From NCBI GenBank assembly GCA_963763485.1, contig CAVXOW010000007.1:1-64000 (forward strand): DNA of 64,000 bases. The letters are read 5' to 3'. Within the stretch, counting starts at the first letter, position 1. Each line of letters opens with the position of its first letter. Origin of the DNA: CAWCKS01 sp963763485 (GTDB taxonomy: Bacteria; Pseudomonadota; Alphaproteobacteria; Rhizobiales; Xanthobacteraceae). Made by a program: the position numbers and the translations under genes. The notes beneath the pieces are model-generated. The model had not been told where the DNA came from. It did no database searches and saw only the letters and a list, made by a program, of their open reading frames with translations. This document shows positions 28,746-37,700 of this stretch, piece after piece.

Positions 28746-29855
28746 CTAGATTTCATTGATCGCCACAAAGCCACTTGCGATTTCTTCAAGCCAGTGAATG
28801 CCAAGTTTCAACTGGTCGCTACTCAGATCCCTCACCCAATCTAGATGGGGAATCGGACTGCGTTCGAGCGGGAGAGGGCATTGGCTCGCAGGTAGCCTGA
28901 AAGGAGGAAGGTCGCGGCCAAGAAATTGCCCAAGCCGCGTCCAGCGTTCATTGATGCATCCGTCCAACACATTGGTCGCAGCATCAATCGTAAGAGCCAA
29001 GTGAGACGTCGCATCATCGCTTGGTATTCGCGGTTTGCGGACAGAATGATACCAGGCGCGCAACGCTACCAACTGGCCAATGTATTCCAAGTTACGTGCG
29101 ACGCGCGGTCCAGACGGCTTGCGCGGTCGGAAATCCCAAGGTGCATCAACTTGCCGTTGTGTATCTGCATGAATCCGATTGGGCGACACATTTGATCTAA
29201 TCACCTGTCCCGCGGCTGTGAATGACCCGAAGCCCACTTGGTTCGGGCCGATCATGCCGCTGAGTCCGCCAATGAAAATCTTCTCTTCCCTGAGAAAGAC
29301 CCCTTTGGGTACACCGCCTATTAGCGAGGGAGTCGCTTTGTCGCCGTTCTCTCCCCACGGCGTGAAATTGAAGTGGATAAATCCACTCCCGATTTCTGTG
29401 TGATTTGAGCGAGAACGCCCGCCCGATACCAGACAATCACAACAATTGATGAGAGAACCAAGCGTGACAAAGCTCATCAAGATCGTGTGCTTGAGGCCGA
29501 CGGCGTGGGCCGTTGATGCCTCTTCTTCCAGTAGCGTACCGGGGCGGACATGGCCGTTTGAGCCGATCCGTGCCTTCGCGAGCAAGACCGACCCTGCGAC
29601 ATAGCCGCTTGCAACCTCGGCGTCCTCGCCAATGACCGAGTCAACAATCGTGGCGGGTCCTTCACTGCCGACCATCGCTCCCGGCGCTACAAGAGTATCT
29701 GGCCCCGTCAGGCGCGAACCCGGAAAAAGTATCGAGCCAGGAAAAATTCGATCGAGACAAACAGATTCGTCAATAAAGAGCTGCCGGCGATCGATGAATT
29801 TGACCCCCTTCTCGGAGAGAAGGTCGAGCCGATCATCGAGTGACAATGATTTCAT
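28746..29855 (-). CDS. GlmU/LpxA-like left-handed beta-helix protein, UDP-GlcNAc pyrophosphorylase-like
   Basis: The 369-residue protein starts MKSLSLDDRLDLLSEKGVKF and then shows hexapeptide-repeat character (ILFPGSRLTGPDTLVAPGAM, ATIVDSVIGEDAEVASGYVA, SVLLAKARIGSNGHVRPGTL). A conserved core follows: SGGRSRSNHTEIGSGFIHFN, FTPWGENGDKATPSLIGGVP, and IFIGGLSGMIGPNQVGFGSF. This resembles the beta-helix half of putative nucleotidyl/acetyl-transferases without the GlmU uridyltransferase half. The C-terminal 120 residues are helical and unassigned. It lies in the polysaccharide region and may O- or N-acylate a nucleotide sugar; that is inference. The ATG at 29855 has no alternative before the first repeat. 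Intact. Confidence 0.65.
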   Translation of the reverse strand: MKSLSLDDRLDLLSEKGVKFIDRRQLFIDESVCLDRIFPGSILFPGSRLTGPDTLVAPGAMVGSEGPATIVDSVIGEDAEVASGYVAGSVLLAKARIGSNGHVRPGTLLEEEASTAHAVGLKHTILMSFVTLGSLINCCDCLVSGGRSRSNHTEIGSGFIHFNFTPWGENGDKATPSLIGGVPKGVFLREEKIFIGGLSGMIGPNQVGFGSFTAAGQVIRSNVSPNRIHADTQRQVDAPWDFRPRKPSGPRVARNLEYIGQLVALRAWYHSVRKPRIPSDDATSHLALTIDAATNVLDGCINERWTRLGQFLGRDLPPFRLPASQCPLPLERSPIPHLDWVRDLSSDQLKLGIHWLEEIASGFVAINEI

Positions 29856-30004
29856 GGCTATCCAACGCCGCGACGAGGGGATGACTTAGTCGATCCCGAT
29901 ATGTGCCACTCATAAGCAGACGCTCGAGTTGACTGAATTTGCCCCCAACTGGGACCACTTGCGCTACAAAATACTCGCTGCGATGGCGTGAACCCTCGGG
30001 GCTG

Positions 30005-30316
30005 TCAATCGCACGCCGGTACAGTGCGGGTACGCCAGCCATTAACACCGAGCACCGGCCGCCTGATTGGGTAACAGCCGACGTTGAAATCGGCGTCGAC
30101 ATAGTAAGGATATACTGATCGGTAGATGTAGTAGGGATAGTAATCGCTAACGTACCAACGGGGAAAGACACCGAGGCGGGCGGCTCCGTCCAGTAGAAAC
30201 CACGGTACGACGTCAGGCCCACGATGAGGGGCCCCATGGATTCGCCCTCCCGCCGACGCCGCTTGCGGCACGATCAAGACTGACGCGATCAAAACAGCTA
30301 TCGCATGACGCAACAT
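30005..30316 (-). CDS. small exported Tyr-rich protein, unknown function
   Basis: This 103-residue protein has a clean signal peptide (MLRHAIAVLIASVLIVPQAASAGG). The mature part is rich in Tyr, Pro and Arg (RWYVSDYYPYYIYRSVYPYY) and holds two Cys residues near the end. Similar short Tyr-rich secreted proteins are common in Bradyrhizobium-like genomes, usually of unknown role. It could be a surface or matrix-associated protein. Confidence 0.55.
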   Translation of the reverse strand: MLRHAIAVLIASVLIVPQAASAGGRIHGAPHRGPDVVPWFLLDGAARLGVFPRWYVSDYYPYYIYRSVYPYYVDADFNVGCYPIRRPVLGVNGWRTRTVPACD

Positions 30317-30962
30317 AACCAGAGTTCCTGTACCGAACGCCGCTATGAGAGCGGATTCGGGCCTAGTATAGCCTAGCCCCTGTGATTGGCGATGTCATGC
30401 TTGGGCCTGATAAGCTTGGGGATTTCCTGGCATGGTTGTGGGACGCAACGTCGGGTCCCAAAACCATCTGATCAAGGAATTGCCGCTAAGCACGGGCAGG
30501 ACCGTTGTTTGCGCAGGCCTGCTTCCACCCGGGCGTGGAGCTACACCGGTCGCGAACAACACTTTGTTGTGTTTCGGGGCAAAATCTACGATGAGCAGCC
30601 GGTCTGGCCGACAGCGACCAAGGACTTCTGGACCAGATAACTGCGCAAATTGGGTATATCGCAACGCGAGATGCCGCCCACTATGGTTGCAGCGGCTCGT
30701 TCCTGCGCGGCGGAACGATTGCCTTGGGTGGAATTGTCGGGGCGGTTGTCAGACGAAGCGAAGAATTGAGCGGACGGGCTCCGATCGTTTACGGCGGTCC
30801 GAGCACCCATCTGTCGAAACGGAAGGTAGCAAATCCGACGCGCACCCGCAGACGGGAAACTTATCAAGACGACCCTCAACGTCTTCTGCTGGCCAATTTT
30901 GTTAAGAAACTCTGGCAGTCAATCGAAGTCGACGAGAGGCGATACCAGCGGAGGGATTTAGA
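30317..30962. other. long stretch without a supported gene
   Basis: Several overlapping open frames exist on both strands (for example 30432-30905 plus), but none has a recognisable domain, signal or good ribosome site, and they contradict one another. The stretch may be decayed accessory DNA between two insertion-prone loci. Confidence 0.4.
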
Positions 30963-31157
30963 ATGCGTCGAGTTATTTTAGTGGTGCTCCTTGCAGCCAC
31001 GGTCTCTGGCTGTAAGACGGCGGGCCTGATTCCGTCGAAGTTCGAAAGCGGGAATTGGAGCGTCGGCGAAAAACTTTCGAACCTTATGGAGTTGCTTGCT
31101 GGCGCCGAGCTCAATACGGCCGAGGCTGGGCAAGAATGGTTTGCTGAACGTCGCTGA
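30963..31157 (+). CDS. small lipoprotein
   Basis: The 64-residue product starts MRRVILVVLLAATVSGCKTA, a textbook lipoprotein signal with lipobox VSGC (Cys17). The short mature part (LIPSKFESGNWSVGEKLSNL...) ends EWFAERR. GGAGGG sits just before the ATG. Short lipoproteins of this kind often act as entry-exclusion or envelope factors; no family is recognised. Confidence 0.6.
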   Translation: MRRVILVVLLAATVSGCKTAGLIPSKFESGNWSVGEKLSNLMELLAGAELNTAEAGQEWFAERR

Positions 31158-31362
31158 ATTTATCGCGTGCGTCGGTGCAAACCCTAATCGATTAAGTTAA
31201 TTCGCAAGTTCTGTTGCGCCCTTCTTTAGACGCGTTATCGAATCTGATCGCGGTTTATCCGCCTCGCTGAGCCAGTTAGCCAATTTCTGCGGACGTCCTG
31301 ACCTTGCCCCCTGGGCTTAATCCATTTTGAAGTTCGCTCTGGCCCACGTCGAGGACCAGAGA

Positions 31363-31628
31363 ATGAAGCGCAATCGGTTTACGGAAGAACAGATCATCGG
31401 GATTTTGAAGGAGCACGAGGCTGGGGTTTCGGTCGCCGATCTGTGCCGGAAGTACGGCGTGAGCGACGCCAGCATCTACAAGTGGAAAGCCAAGTTGGTG
31501 GGATGGAAGTCTCCGAGGCCAAGCGGCTGCGGTCGCTGGAGGACGAGAATACGCGGCTCAAGCGGCTGTTAGCCGATGCCATGCTGGACAACGCGGCGCT
31601 GAAGGACCTGTTGGGAAAGAAGTGGTGA
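31363..31628 (+). pseudogene. IS3-family transposase OrfA, one frameshift
   Basis: The start is MKRNRFTEEQIIGILKEHEA, with a helix-turn-helix (VSVADLCRKYGVSDASIYKW). A T is lost near 31503 (AAGTTGG where AAGTTTGG would give KFGGM), so the leucine-zipper part (MEVSEAKRLRSLEDENTRLK, then DAMLDNAALKDLLGKKW) is in another frame ending at 31628. OrfA binds the element ends. OrfB begins within a few bases, as expected for programmed -1 frameshifting in IS3 elements. Confidence 0.85.
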
Positions 31629-32550
31629 CGCCCGCGGGGAAGCGGAAAGCTGTCGTCCATCTGCGAGAGGCATTCGGGATGAGCGAACGGCGGGCGTGTA
31701 AAGCCATCGGCTGCTGCCGCATGACCATGAGATATCGAACGTTCCGGGCTGACGATGCCAGCCTTCGCCAGCGCATGAAGGCGATTGCCCATGAACGCCG
31801 CCGTTTTGGTTATCGGCGGCTGCATGTCCTGCTCAAGCGGGAGGGCTACTTGATCAACCACAAGAAGCTCTTCCGGCTCTATCGGGAAGAGAAGCTTGAC
31901 GGTGCGCCGCCGTGGCGGCAGCAAGCGGGCGATAGGAACCAGGGCGCCGATGCTGGTTCCGATGACACCGAACGACCGATGGTCGCTCGACTTTGTGTCG
32001 GATCAGCTGACCGACGGCCGCCGCTTCCGCATCTTGACTGTCGTCGATGATTGCACCCGCGAGTGCCTGGCGTTGGTGGCCGACACCTCGCTCTCCGGCA
32101 TCCGGGTGGCGCGGGAACTGGACCGGCTGATGATGGAGCGCGGCAAGCCGAAGATGGTGGTCAGCGACAACGGCAGCGAACTCACCAGCAACGCCATCCT
32201 GACATGGGCGGACACAGCCGCGTCGAATGGCACTACATCGCGCCGGGCAAACCTATGCAGAACGCCTTCATGGAGAGCTTCAACGGTCGGCTGCGGGATG
32301 AATTGTTGAACGAGACGCTGTTCACGTCGATGGCCCAGGTTAGCATTGCTCTCGGATGCTGGCGGACCGATTACAACGACACACGACCGCACTGGCAGCT
32401 CGGATGGAAAACACCGTCCGAGTTCGCCTCGACCTACAACCCGCGCCGGGACCTGGCGCTGCGCTATGCCGAAGGCTCCGCGCCAGCTCCCGTCGCTACC
32501 ACCGCCCACCCGGGCAAACAAAAAGCCGGAGCGAACTCAGAATTGGATAA
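31622..32550 (+). pseudogene. IS3-family transposase OrfB (DDE integrase), frameshifted
   Basis: GTG start, then REAFGMSERRACKAIGCCRM and a helix-turn-helix-like region RRFGYRRLHVLLKREGY. Near 31898 an extra G shifts the frame to RRRGGSKRAIGTRAPML and the first catalytic Asp (NDRWSLDFVSDQLTDGRRFR). The second Asp is in VVSDNGSELTSNAIL. A missing C near 32216 moves ADQSRVEWHYIAPGKPMQNA and the catalytic Glu (FMESFNGRLRDELL) into the third frame. A last change near 32515 gives the natural end KSRSELRIG-stop just before the right inverted repeat. All catalytic residues are retained. Confidence 0.85.
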
Positions 32551-32762
32551 AACTTGGGGGCAAGGTCAGTCCTCCTGAACCGGACTTTCGGGGCGCAAAA
32601 CGAAGCCTACGCAAGAAAGCTGGGAAAACGAAAGTGCAAAAACGAACCCATTTTTCTGCTAAATGCTTGATATTTCAATCGCTTGGGGTGGCGTAATCTC
32701 GATCCTGTCGTCGCTCGGTTATCCTGTTGTCGAGCGAGCCGTCGTAGTTGTAGAAGAAATCC

Positions 32763-33188
32763 ATGCTTAAGCGCCTATTCCGCTCGCGCTCATCAGACGG
32801 GTTTCGGACTCGGTCGGCCGAGCGCGACATCCTTGCTGATGCGGCGCTCATAGAGAGGGTGGGCGCTTCGATCCGAGATGCGTTGGTGGCCTTTGAGAAA
32901 GAACGCGAGGGACTGGGTCGTCGCATCAGCGAGGCCCAGACGCTTGCTTCCGTGACGGTTGGCACCGGAACGGACGACTACATTACTCGCGAGCCCACTA
33001 AAGCTGAGGGCTTAGCCTCTTACGAAGCAGAAATGCGGAGCGGGCGCGAGCGCTTGATCAAGCTGGAAAATCACATCAGCAATCTCAAATTCATGCGCGC
33101 TGCATTTGCGACCCGCTTCGGTGAGTTCAGTAGAAAAGAACTCCAGAAGCTGCAGGACGAGCGAAGCCACGGGCCTGAAGCCTCATAA
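32763..33188 (+). CDS. hypothetical cytoplasmic protein with coiled-coil
   Basis: The 141-residue protein (MLKRLFRSRSSDGFRTRSAE...) is charged and soluble. It has a predicted helical middle (ALIERVGASIRDALVAFEKE, REGLGRRISEAQTLASV) and a second helical stretch (MRSGRERLIKLENHISNLKF). No catalytic motif or known domain is recognised. It sits between the IS and the rhamnose genes. A ribosome-like GAAGAAA precedes the ATG. Confidence 0.6.
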   Translation: MLKRLFRSRSSDGFRTRSAERDILADAALIERVGASIRDALVAFEKEREGLGRRISEAQTLASVTVGTGTDDYITREPTKAEGLASYEAEMRSGRERLIKLENHISNLKFMRAAFATRFGEFSRKELQKLQDERSHGPEAS

Positions 33189-33303
33189 ACCATTTGCGCT
33201 ACCGTCGCCCTTTCGCGTTGCGCATTCAGGTTGTGAACACCCATTCGTCTTGGACGGCTGACGAGAGTATTGTTTCGTACAGCTTTTTCGGCGAAATGAA
33301 GGA

Positions 33304-34376
33304 ATGGAAATACGCAAAAACTATCTGGTCACCGGCGGTGCCGGCTTCATCGGCTCCGCCGTCGTGCGGCGGCTTATTGAAGCGACCGACCATGCGGTGC
33401 TGGTGGTCGACAAGCTGACCTATGCCGGCAATCTGGATTCGCTGCGGCCGCGTGTCAGGCAGCAATCGTTATGCCTTCGAGCAGGCCGACATCGTCGATG
33501 CATGCCGCGATGCGCCGTATCATCTCGGAATTCTCGCCCGACGTGATCATGCATCTCGCCGCCGAGAGCCATGTCGATCGCTCGATCGATGGTCCGGGCG
33601 AGTTCATCCAGACCAACGTCGTCGGAACCTTCTCGCTGCTGCAGGCGGCGCTGAACCATTGGCGCTCGCTGCCGGACGATCGCAAGACGAGCTTCCGCTT
33701 CCATCACATCTCAACCGACGAGGTGTTCGGTTCGCTCGGCGCGGATGGCTTGTTCCGCGAGGATACGCCCTATCAGCCCGAACTCGCCCTATTCGGCGTC
33801 GAAGGCAGCATCCGATCATCTGGTGCGCGCCTGGCATCACACTTATGGTCTGCCGGTCGTGATGACCAATTGCTCCAACAACTACGGCCCCTATCATTTC
33901 CCGGAAAAGCTGATCCCGCTCATGATCATCAACGCGCTCGAGGGCAAGCCGCTGCCGGTCTATGGTGACGGCGAGAACGTGCGCGACTGGCTGCATGTCG
34001 AGGATCACGCGGAGGCGCTGTTGCTCGTTGCCGAGCAGGGCAGGGTCGGGCAGAGCTACAACATCGGCGGCCACAACGAGCGGAGCAACATTGCCGTGCG
34101 TGCGGATGATCTGCGCCATTCTCGACGAGCTGGCGCCCGACGCCGTCGATCGGCCCGCGCGAAAGGCTGATCACGTTTGTGGCCGATCGTCCCGGGCACG
34201 ATGCGCGGTATGCCATCGATGCCGGCAAGATCGGACGTGAGCTCGGCTGGAAGCCGCGCTATACGTTCGAAACAGGCCTGCGCGAGACCGTCCGCTGGTA
34301 TCTCGACAACAAGACCTGGTGGGAGAGGGTGCGCTCCGGGGTCTATCGGGGTGAACGGTTGGGCGTCGCGGTCTGA
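33304..34376 (+). pseudogene. rfbB: dTDP-glucose 4,6-dehydratase RfbB, multiple frameshifts
   Basis: The protein spans at least five frame switches, but all parts are recognisable: MEIRKNYLVTGGAGFIGSAV (Rossmann GxxGxxG), VVDKLTYAGNLDSL, SPDVIMHLAAESHVDRSIDG, FHHISTDEVFGSLG, and YSASKAASDHLVRAW with the catalytic Tyr and Lys. Further on are NNYGPYHFPEKLIPLMIINA, GENVRDWLHVEDHAEALL and the C-terminal LGWKPRYTFETGLRETVRWY. No conserved residue is lost, which strongly suggests indel errors or very recent inactivation. It makes dTDP-4-keto-6-deoxyglucose, the second step of dTDP-rhamnose synthesis. Gene order rfbB-C-D-A continues directly. Confidence 0.9.
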
Positions 34377-34408
34377 TTGCACCGGCCCACGAGAGACGAT
34401 TGGCGCCC

Positions 34409-34966
34409 ATGCTCGAGATCACTTCCACGGCCATTCCCGACGTGAAGGTGCTGCTGCCGAAAGCGTTCGGCGATGCGCGCGGCACATTCTCCGAGACCTA
34501 CAACGCGGCGCGCTTTGCCGAGCACGGCATCAACGCTGAGTTTCGTGCAGGACAACCAGTCGTGGTCGGCGCCGGCGGGCACCATCCGCGGCCTTGCACT
34601 TCCAGTCGCCGCCGAAGGCTCAGGACAAGCTGGTTCGCGTCGTCCGCGGCCGCATTCTGGATGTCGCGGTTGATCTGCGCCGCGTCATCGCCGACCTACG
34701 GCAAGTGGGTGGCCGAGGAGCTGTCGGCGCAAAACCGCAAGCAGCTGCTGGTGCCGATTGGCTTCGCCCACGGCTTCTGCACGCTCGAACCGGATACCGA
34801 GGTGCTCTACAAGGTCACCGACTTTTATTCGCCCGCCAATGATCTTGGCATCGCCTGGGATGATCCGGATCTTGCGATCGCCTGGCCGGTGACAAAGGAC
34901 AAGGCGGTGCTATCCGAAAAGGACGCGCGGCAGCCGGCATTCAAGTCGTTGCCGGCGTATTTTTGA
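34409..34966 (+). pseudogene. rfbC: dTDP-4-dehydrorhamnose 3,5-epimerase RfbC, frameshifted
   Basis: The start MLEITSTAIPDVKVLLPKAF fits RfbC. An extra T near 34542 (GAGTTTCGTG, where GAGTTCGTG gives EFVQDNQSWS) shifts the frame. GTIRGLHFQSPPKAQDKLVR, with the catalytic His region, and VVRGRILDVAVDLRR lie in other frames before the C-terminal part returns (YGKWVAEELSAQNRKQLLVP, GFAHGFCTLEPDTEVLYKVT) to SLPAYF-stop. It epimerises C3 and C5 of the keto-sugar. The homopolymer gain points to sequencing error. It follows rfbB by about 30 bases and overlaps the rfbD start. Confidence 0.9.
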
Positions 34967-35896
34967 TCGAGGAGCTTGGCGTGGTGAAAGGTCTGCGTCT
35001 TGTCGTCACCGGCTCGCAAGGCCAGGTCGTGCGCGCGCTCCAGGAGCGTGGTCCGCACGCGGGCGTCGAGATCATCGCACTGGGGCGGCCACAACTTGAT
35101 CTCCTGAAGCCTGCCGCGATTCTTTCGGCGCTGGAAGCCGCACGGCCGGATGTGGTGGTCAGCGCCGCCGCCTACACGGCGGTCGATCTTGCGGAAAGTC
35201 AGCGGCCGAGAGCTCAGCCGATCAACGCCGTCGGCGCCGGCGAGGTCGCGCGCGCCGCTGCGCAAGCTCGGCGTGCCGGTCGTGCATCTGTCGACCGATT
35301 ATGTGTTCGACGGCGCGCTCGATCGTCCCGTATCGCGAGGACGATCCGACCGGCCCGATCGGCGAATACGGCCGCAGCAAGCTCGCCGGCGAACAGGCCG
35401 TCGCGGCTGCCAACCCAGATCACGCGATCCTGCGAACCGCCTGGGTCTACAGCCCGTTCGGCAAGAATTTTGTGCGGACCATGCTCAATCTCGCGGCGAC
35501 GCGCGAGGAAATCACTGTGGTCGCCGACCAGCATGGCGCGCCGACCAGCGCTCACGACATCGCCGATGGCGTGATCAAGGTCGCGCGCAATCTCGATGAC
35601 CAATCCGGCGCCGGCCTTGCGCGGCGTATTCCACATGATCGCGCAGGGCGAAGCGACCCGGGCCGAATTTGCCGAAGCGATCTTTGCGCTCTCGCGCGAC
35701 GCCGGCGGTCCCTTCGCGCGTGTAAAACCGATACCGACGTCGGCTTATCCGACGCCGGCCCGGCGGCCGGCGAACTCGCGTCTCGACACCGCGAAGATCG
35801 CGCGCGAGCATGGCGTTGTGTTGCCGCATTGGCGCGAGGCGCTCGCGCGTCTGCATGGCCCGCCTCGTACCAGGCGAATTCAGGAAAGCGTCCTAG
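34963..35896 (+). pseudogene. rfbD: dTDP-4-dehydrorhamnose reductase RfbD, frameshifted
   Basis: Reading VKGLRLVVTGSQGQVVRALQ (Rossmann), then EAARPDVVVSAAAYTAVDLA. A frame change near 35195 leads to LGVPVVHLSTDYVFDG, and another near 35325 to YREDDPTGPIGEYGRSKLAG, containing the Tyr-x3-Lys pair. The sequence continues ILRTAWVYSPFGKNFVRTML and VADQHGAPTSAHDIADGVIK. Further changes near 35610 and 35850 are needed to reach GVFHMIAQGEATRAEF and the natural end VPGEFRKAS-stop at 35896. The last step of dTDP-L-rhamnose synthesis. The stop abuts the rfbA ATG at 35897. Start may be 34963 or the GTG at 34981. Confidence 0.88.
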
Positions 35897-36778
35897 ATGG
35901 CGGTCACGAAGGGGATCATTCTCGCAGGAGGCAGCGGCACGCGGCTGCATCCGATGACGCTCGCGGCGTCAAAGCAGTTGCTGCCGATCTACGACAAGCC
36001 GCTGGTCTATTATCCGCTGTCGACCTTGATGTTATCAGGCATCCGCGATGTGCTCGTGATCTCGACGCCGACAGATCTCCCGGTGTTCCGCAAGCTGCTG
36101 GGCTCAGGATCGCAATGGGGCATGCGGTTCCAATATGCCGAGCAGCCGAAGCCCGAAGGCCTCGCGCAGGCTTACATCATCGGCGCAGAATTTGTAGCCG
36201 GCCAGCCGTCGGCTTTGGTTCTGGGCGACAACCTCTTCTACGGCCACGATCTCCAGCTGCTGGTCTCCAATGCCGCACAGCAGGACAAGGGCGCGACGGT
36301 GTTCGCGTATCATGTCAGCGATCCCGGACGTTATGGCGTTGTCGAGTTTGATGAGGCTAATCGCGTGCTTTCGATCGAGGAGAAGCCCGTAACGCCCAAA
36401 TCGAGCTGGGCGGTCACCGGTCTTTATTTCTATGATGCGCACGTTGTTGAGATCGCAGCGAAGCTGAAGCCTTCCGCGCGCGGCGAGCTCGAGATCACCG
36501 ACGTCAACCGCGCCTATCTCGAACGTGGTCAGCTCAATGTGCAAAGCATGGGCCGCGGGTTCGCTTGGCTCGACACCGGAACACCGGACAGCCTTTTGGA
36601 AGCTGCGGAGTTCGTCCGCACGCTGGAGAAGCGGCAGGGGTTCAAGATCTGTTGCCCAGAGGAGATCGCGTTCAGGCAGGGCTGGATTGATGCAAAACAG
36701 CTCGGCGCCCTTGGCGATCAAATTGGCAAGAGCGCGTACGGTAGCTATCTGCTGCGTTTGGCGTCTCACGAGATGTAG
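35897..36778 (+). CDS. rfbA: glucose-1-phosphate thymidylyltransferase RfbA
   Basis: This intact 293-residue enzyme makes dTDP-glucose from dTTP and glucose-1-phosphate, the entry step of dTDP-rhamnose. It has the nucleotidyltransferase signature GIILAGGSGTRLHPMTLAAS, the Lys-containing YDKPLVYYPLSTLMLSGI, the metal-binding Asp in LVLGDNLFYGHDLQ, and GVVEFDEANRVLSIEEKP. The length is the family norm. It is the only undamaged gene of the four rfb genes and starts one base after the rfbD stop. L-rhamnose made here would feed the polysaccharide assembled by the surrounding genes. Confidence 0.95.
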   Translation: MAVTKGIILAGGSGTRLHPMTLAASKQLLPIYDKPLVYYPLSTLMLSGIRDVLVISTPTDLPVFRKLLGSGSQWGMRFQYAEQPKPEGLAQAYIIGAEFVAGQPSALVLGDNLFYGHDLQLLVSNAAQQDKGATVFAYHVSDPGRYGVVEFDEANRVLSIEEKPVTPKSSWAVTGLYFYDAHVVEIAAKLKPSARGELEITDVNRAYLERGQLNVQSMGRGFAWLDTGTPDSLLEAAEFVRTLEKRQGFKICCPEEIAFRQGWIDAKQLGALGDQIGKSAYGSYLLRLASHEM

Positions 36779-36956
36779 GTCGCCACCACCGCACGTCACG
36801 ACGGCAGCCTTGCTGACCGGGTGGGCCAATTTCGCGTCGGCTGGGGCGCTTCGAAACGGTAATGTTTGCCAAGCCAACACAAATGGGCGCCGGCCAGAGT
36901 TATGCGCTCCGCTCGATTGCGCGAAGGGCGGTCAGCCCATGCTCACAGGCTAACGA

Positions 36957-37151
36957 TCAGCGGGTATTATGCCGGCGTTCGACCTTCTTGTAGATCCAGC
37001 GGCTGCGGTCGCGCCGGCGCCAGACGATGCCGTATAACAGTTTGCCGGTGATCGAACGCCGCGGCAGGAAGATGCGATGCAGATGCCAGCTCTCCCCGCG
37101 CGTGCGCGGCGAGGAATAACATGATCTGCCGTCATTCAAGCCGGTGGACAT
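36957..37151 (-). CDS. small basic protein, unknown
   Basis: The 64-residue frame MSTGLNDGRSCYSSPRTRGE has a strong ribosome site (AAAGGGGG) before its ATG at 37151. It is very rich in Arg and Lys (RRSITGKLLYGIVWRRRDRS). No domain is recognised. It lies just outside the recombination island, convergent with rfbA. Confidence 0.4.
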   Translation of the reverse strand: MSTGLNDGRSCYSSPRTRGESWHLHRIFLPRRSITGKLLYGIVWRRRDRSRWIYKKVERRHNTR

Positions 37152-37494
37152 ATCGTGCCCCCTTTGTGAGGCGGGCGGCCTTGAAAACAGCAGCCCCGGT
37201 CGGGCGTTGAAATCGTGACCATTCGATTGGGTGTCCAGCCAAGTTTGTCCGACTGCACAACCGATATCCCGTGACATGAAACCCGCAAGTTGACTTTGCG
37301 TTTAACCTAACCGGTCAACCTTACTGGCCGGCGCTCAAAGTCTTTGACGGAAATCAATATGCGATCTCGACGCCGTTGTTGTATGCGACGGTCCTCGGCA
37401 AAGCTCGTCACGAGCTTCGGCATCCCTCTTCTAGGGGATGGGAGCGCAGGATGCGACGAATAGAATTTCAGGCGTTACGGCTTTGAGTAATCGT
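37152..37494. other. intergenic region bearing the island's left repeat motif
   Basis: No gene is supported. It contains the 30-bp motif at 37301-37330 (listed separately), about 190 bases before the small membrane peptide start. Confidence 0.45.
37301..37330 (+). repeat. 30-bp motif, left copy
   Basis: TTTAACCTAACCGGTCAACC followed by TTACTGGCCG. It recurs at 40837-40866 with three mismatches, again about 200 bases before a paralogous membrane-peptide start. A partial inverted copy is at 41701-41722. Confidence 0.7.
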
Positions 37495-37665
37495 ATGTTG
37501 ATTGCAGGGACGGACACCGCGGTCCGCCAGTCGTCCGCGGCAGCGGCATCGCCGGGCCGTGGGAAGACGCTGGCGGGAATCGCATTTTTCGGCGTCGTCG
37601 CAGTTGCGACCCTCGGCTGGATCGGATTTCTGATCTGGGTCGTGCTAGCGCTGGTTGGATTTTGA
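37495..37665 (+). CDS. single-helix membrane peptide, paralog A
   Basis: This 56-residue peptide (MLIAGTDTAVRQSSAAAASP...) has a short polar N-terminus with a basic patch (GRGK), then one membrane helix (LAGIAFFGVVAVATLGWIGF, then LIWVVLALVGF). It aligns end to end with the peptide at 41038-41214: AGT-T-V near the start, AT-L-WI-FL-WV, and a final LVGF versus LLGY. An upstream ATG at 37438 is possible, but the alignment supports 37495. Function unknown; its size and topology resemble small inner-membrane peptides or holin/toxin-like peptides. Confidence 0.6.
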   Translation: MLIAGTDTAVRQSSAAAASPGRGKTLAGIAFFGVVAVATLGWIGFLIWVVLALVGF

Positions 37666-37700
37666 CGAAGGAGCCCAACTCATCGCTAAGGCCCCGTTTG

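Larger units (their letters stand above)
31299..32568 (+). mobile_element. IS3-family (IS407-group-like) insertion sequence with intact ends
   Basis: The terminal inverted repeat TGACCTTGCCCCC opens the element at 31299, and its complement (GGGGGCAAGGTCA) closes it at 32568. The 4-bp direct repeat GTCC flanks both sides (31295-31298 and 32569-32572), the target-site duplication size expected for the IS407 group. The element is 1270 bp and contains orfA and orfB in the usual overlapping arrangement. Well-preserved ends and target duplication point to a recent insertion, so the frameshifts in its genes may be sequencing errors. Confidence 0.9.

Noticed and set aside
30432..30905. 157-codon plus-strand frame
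   Set aside because: Codon use unlike neighbours, no domain or signal, and several competing frames on both strands.
37301..37330. CtrA site in the island motif (TTTAACC...TCAACC)
   Set aside because: The spacing is TTAA-N9-TCAA, which does not match TTAA-N7-TTAA, so it was treated as a repeat of unknown function.
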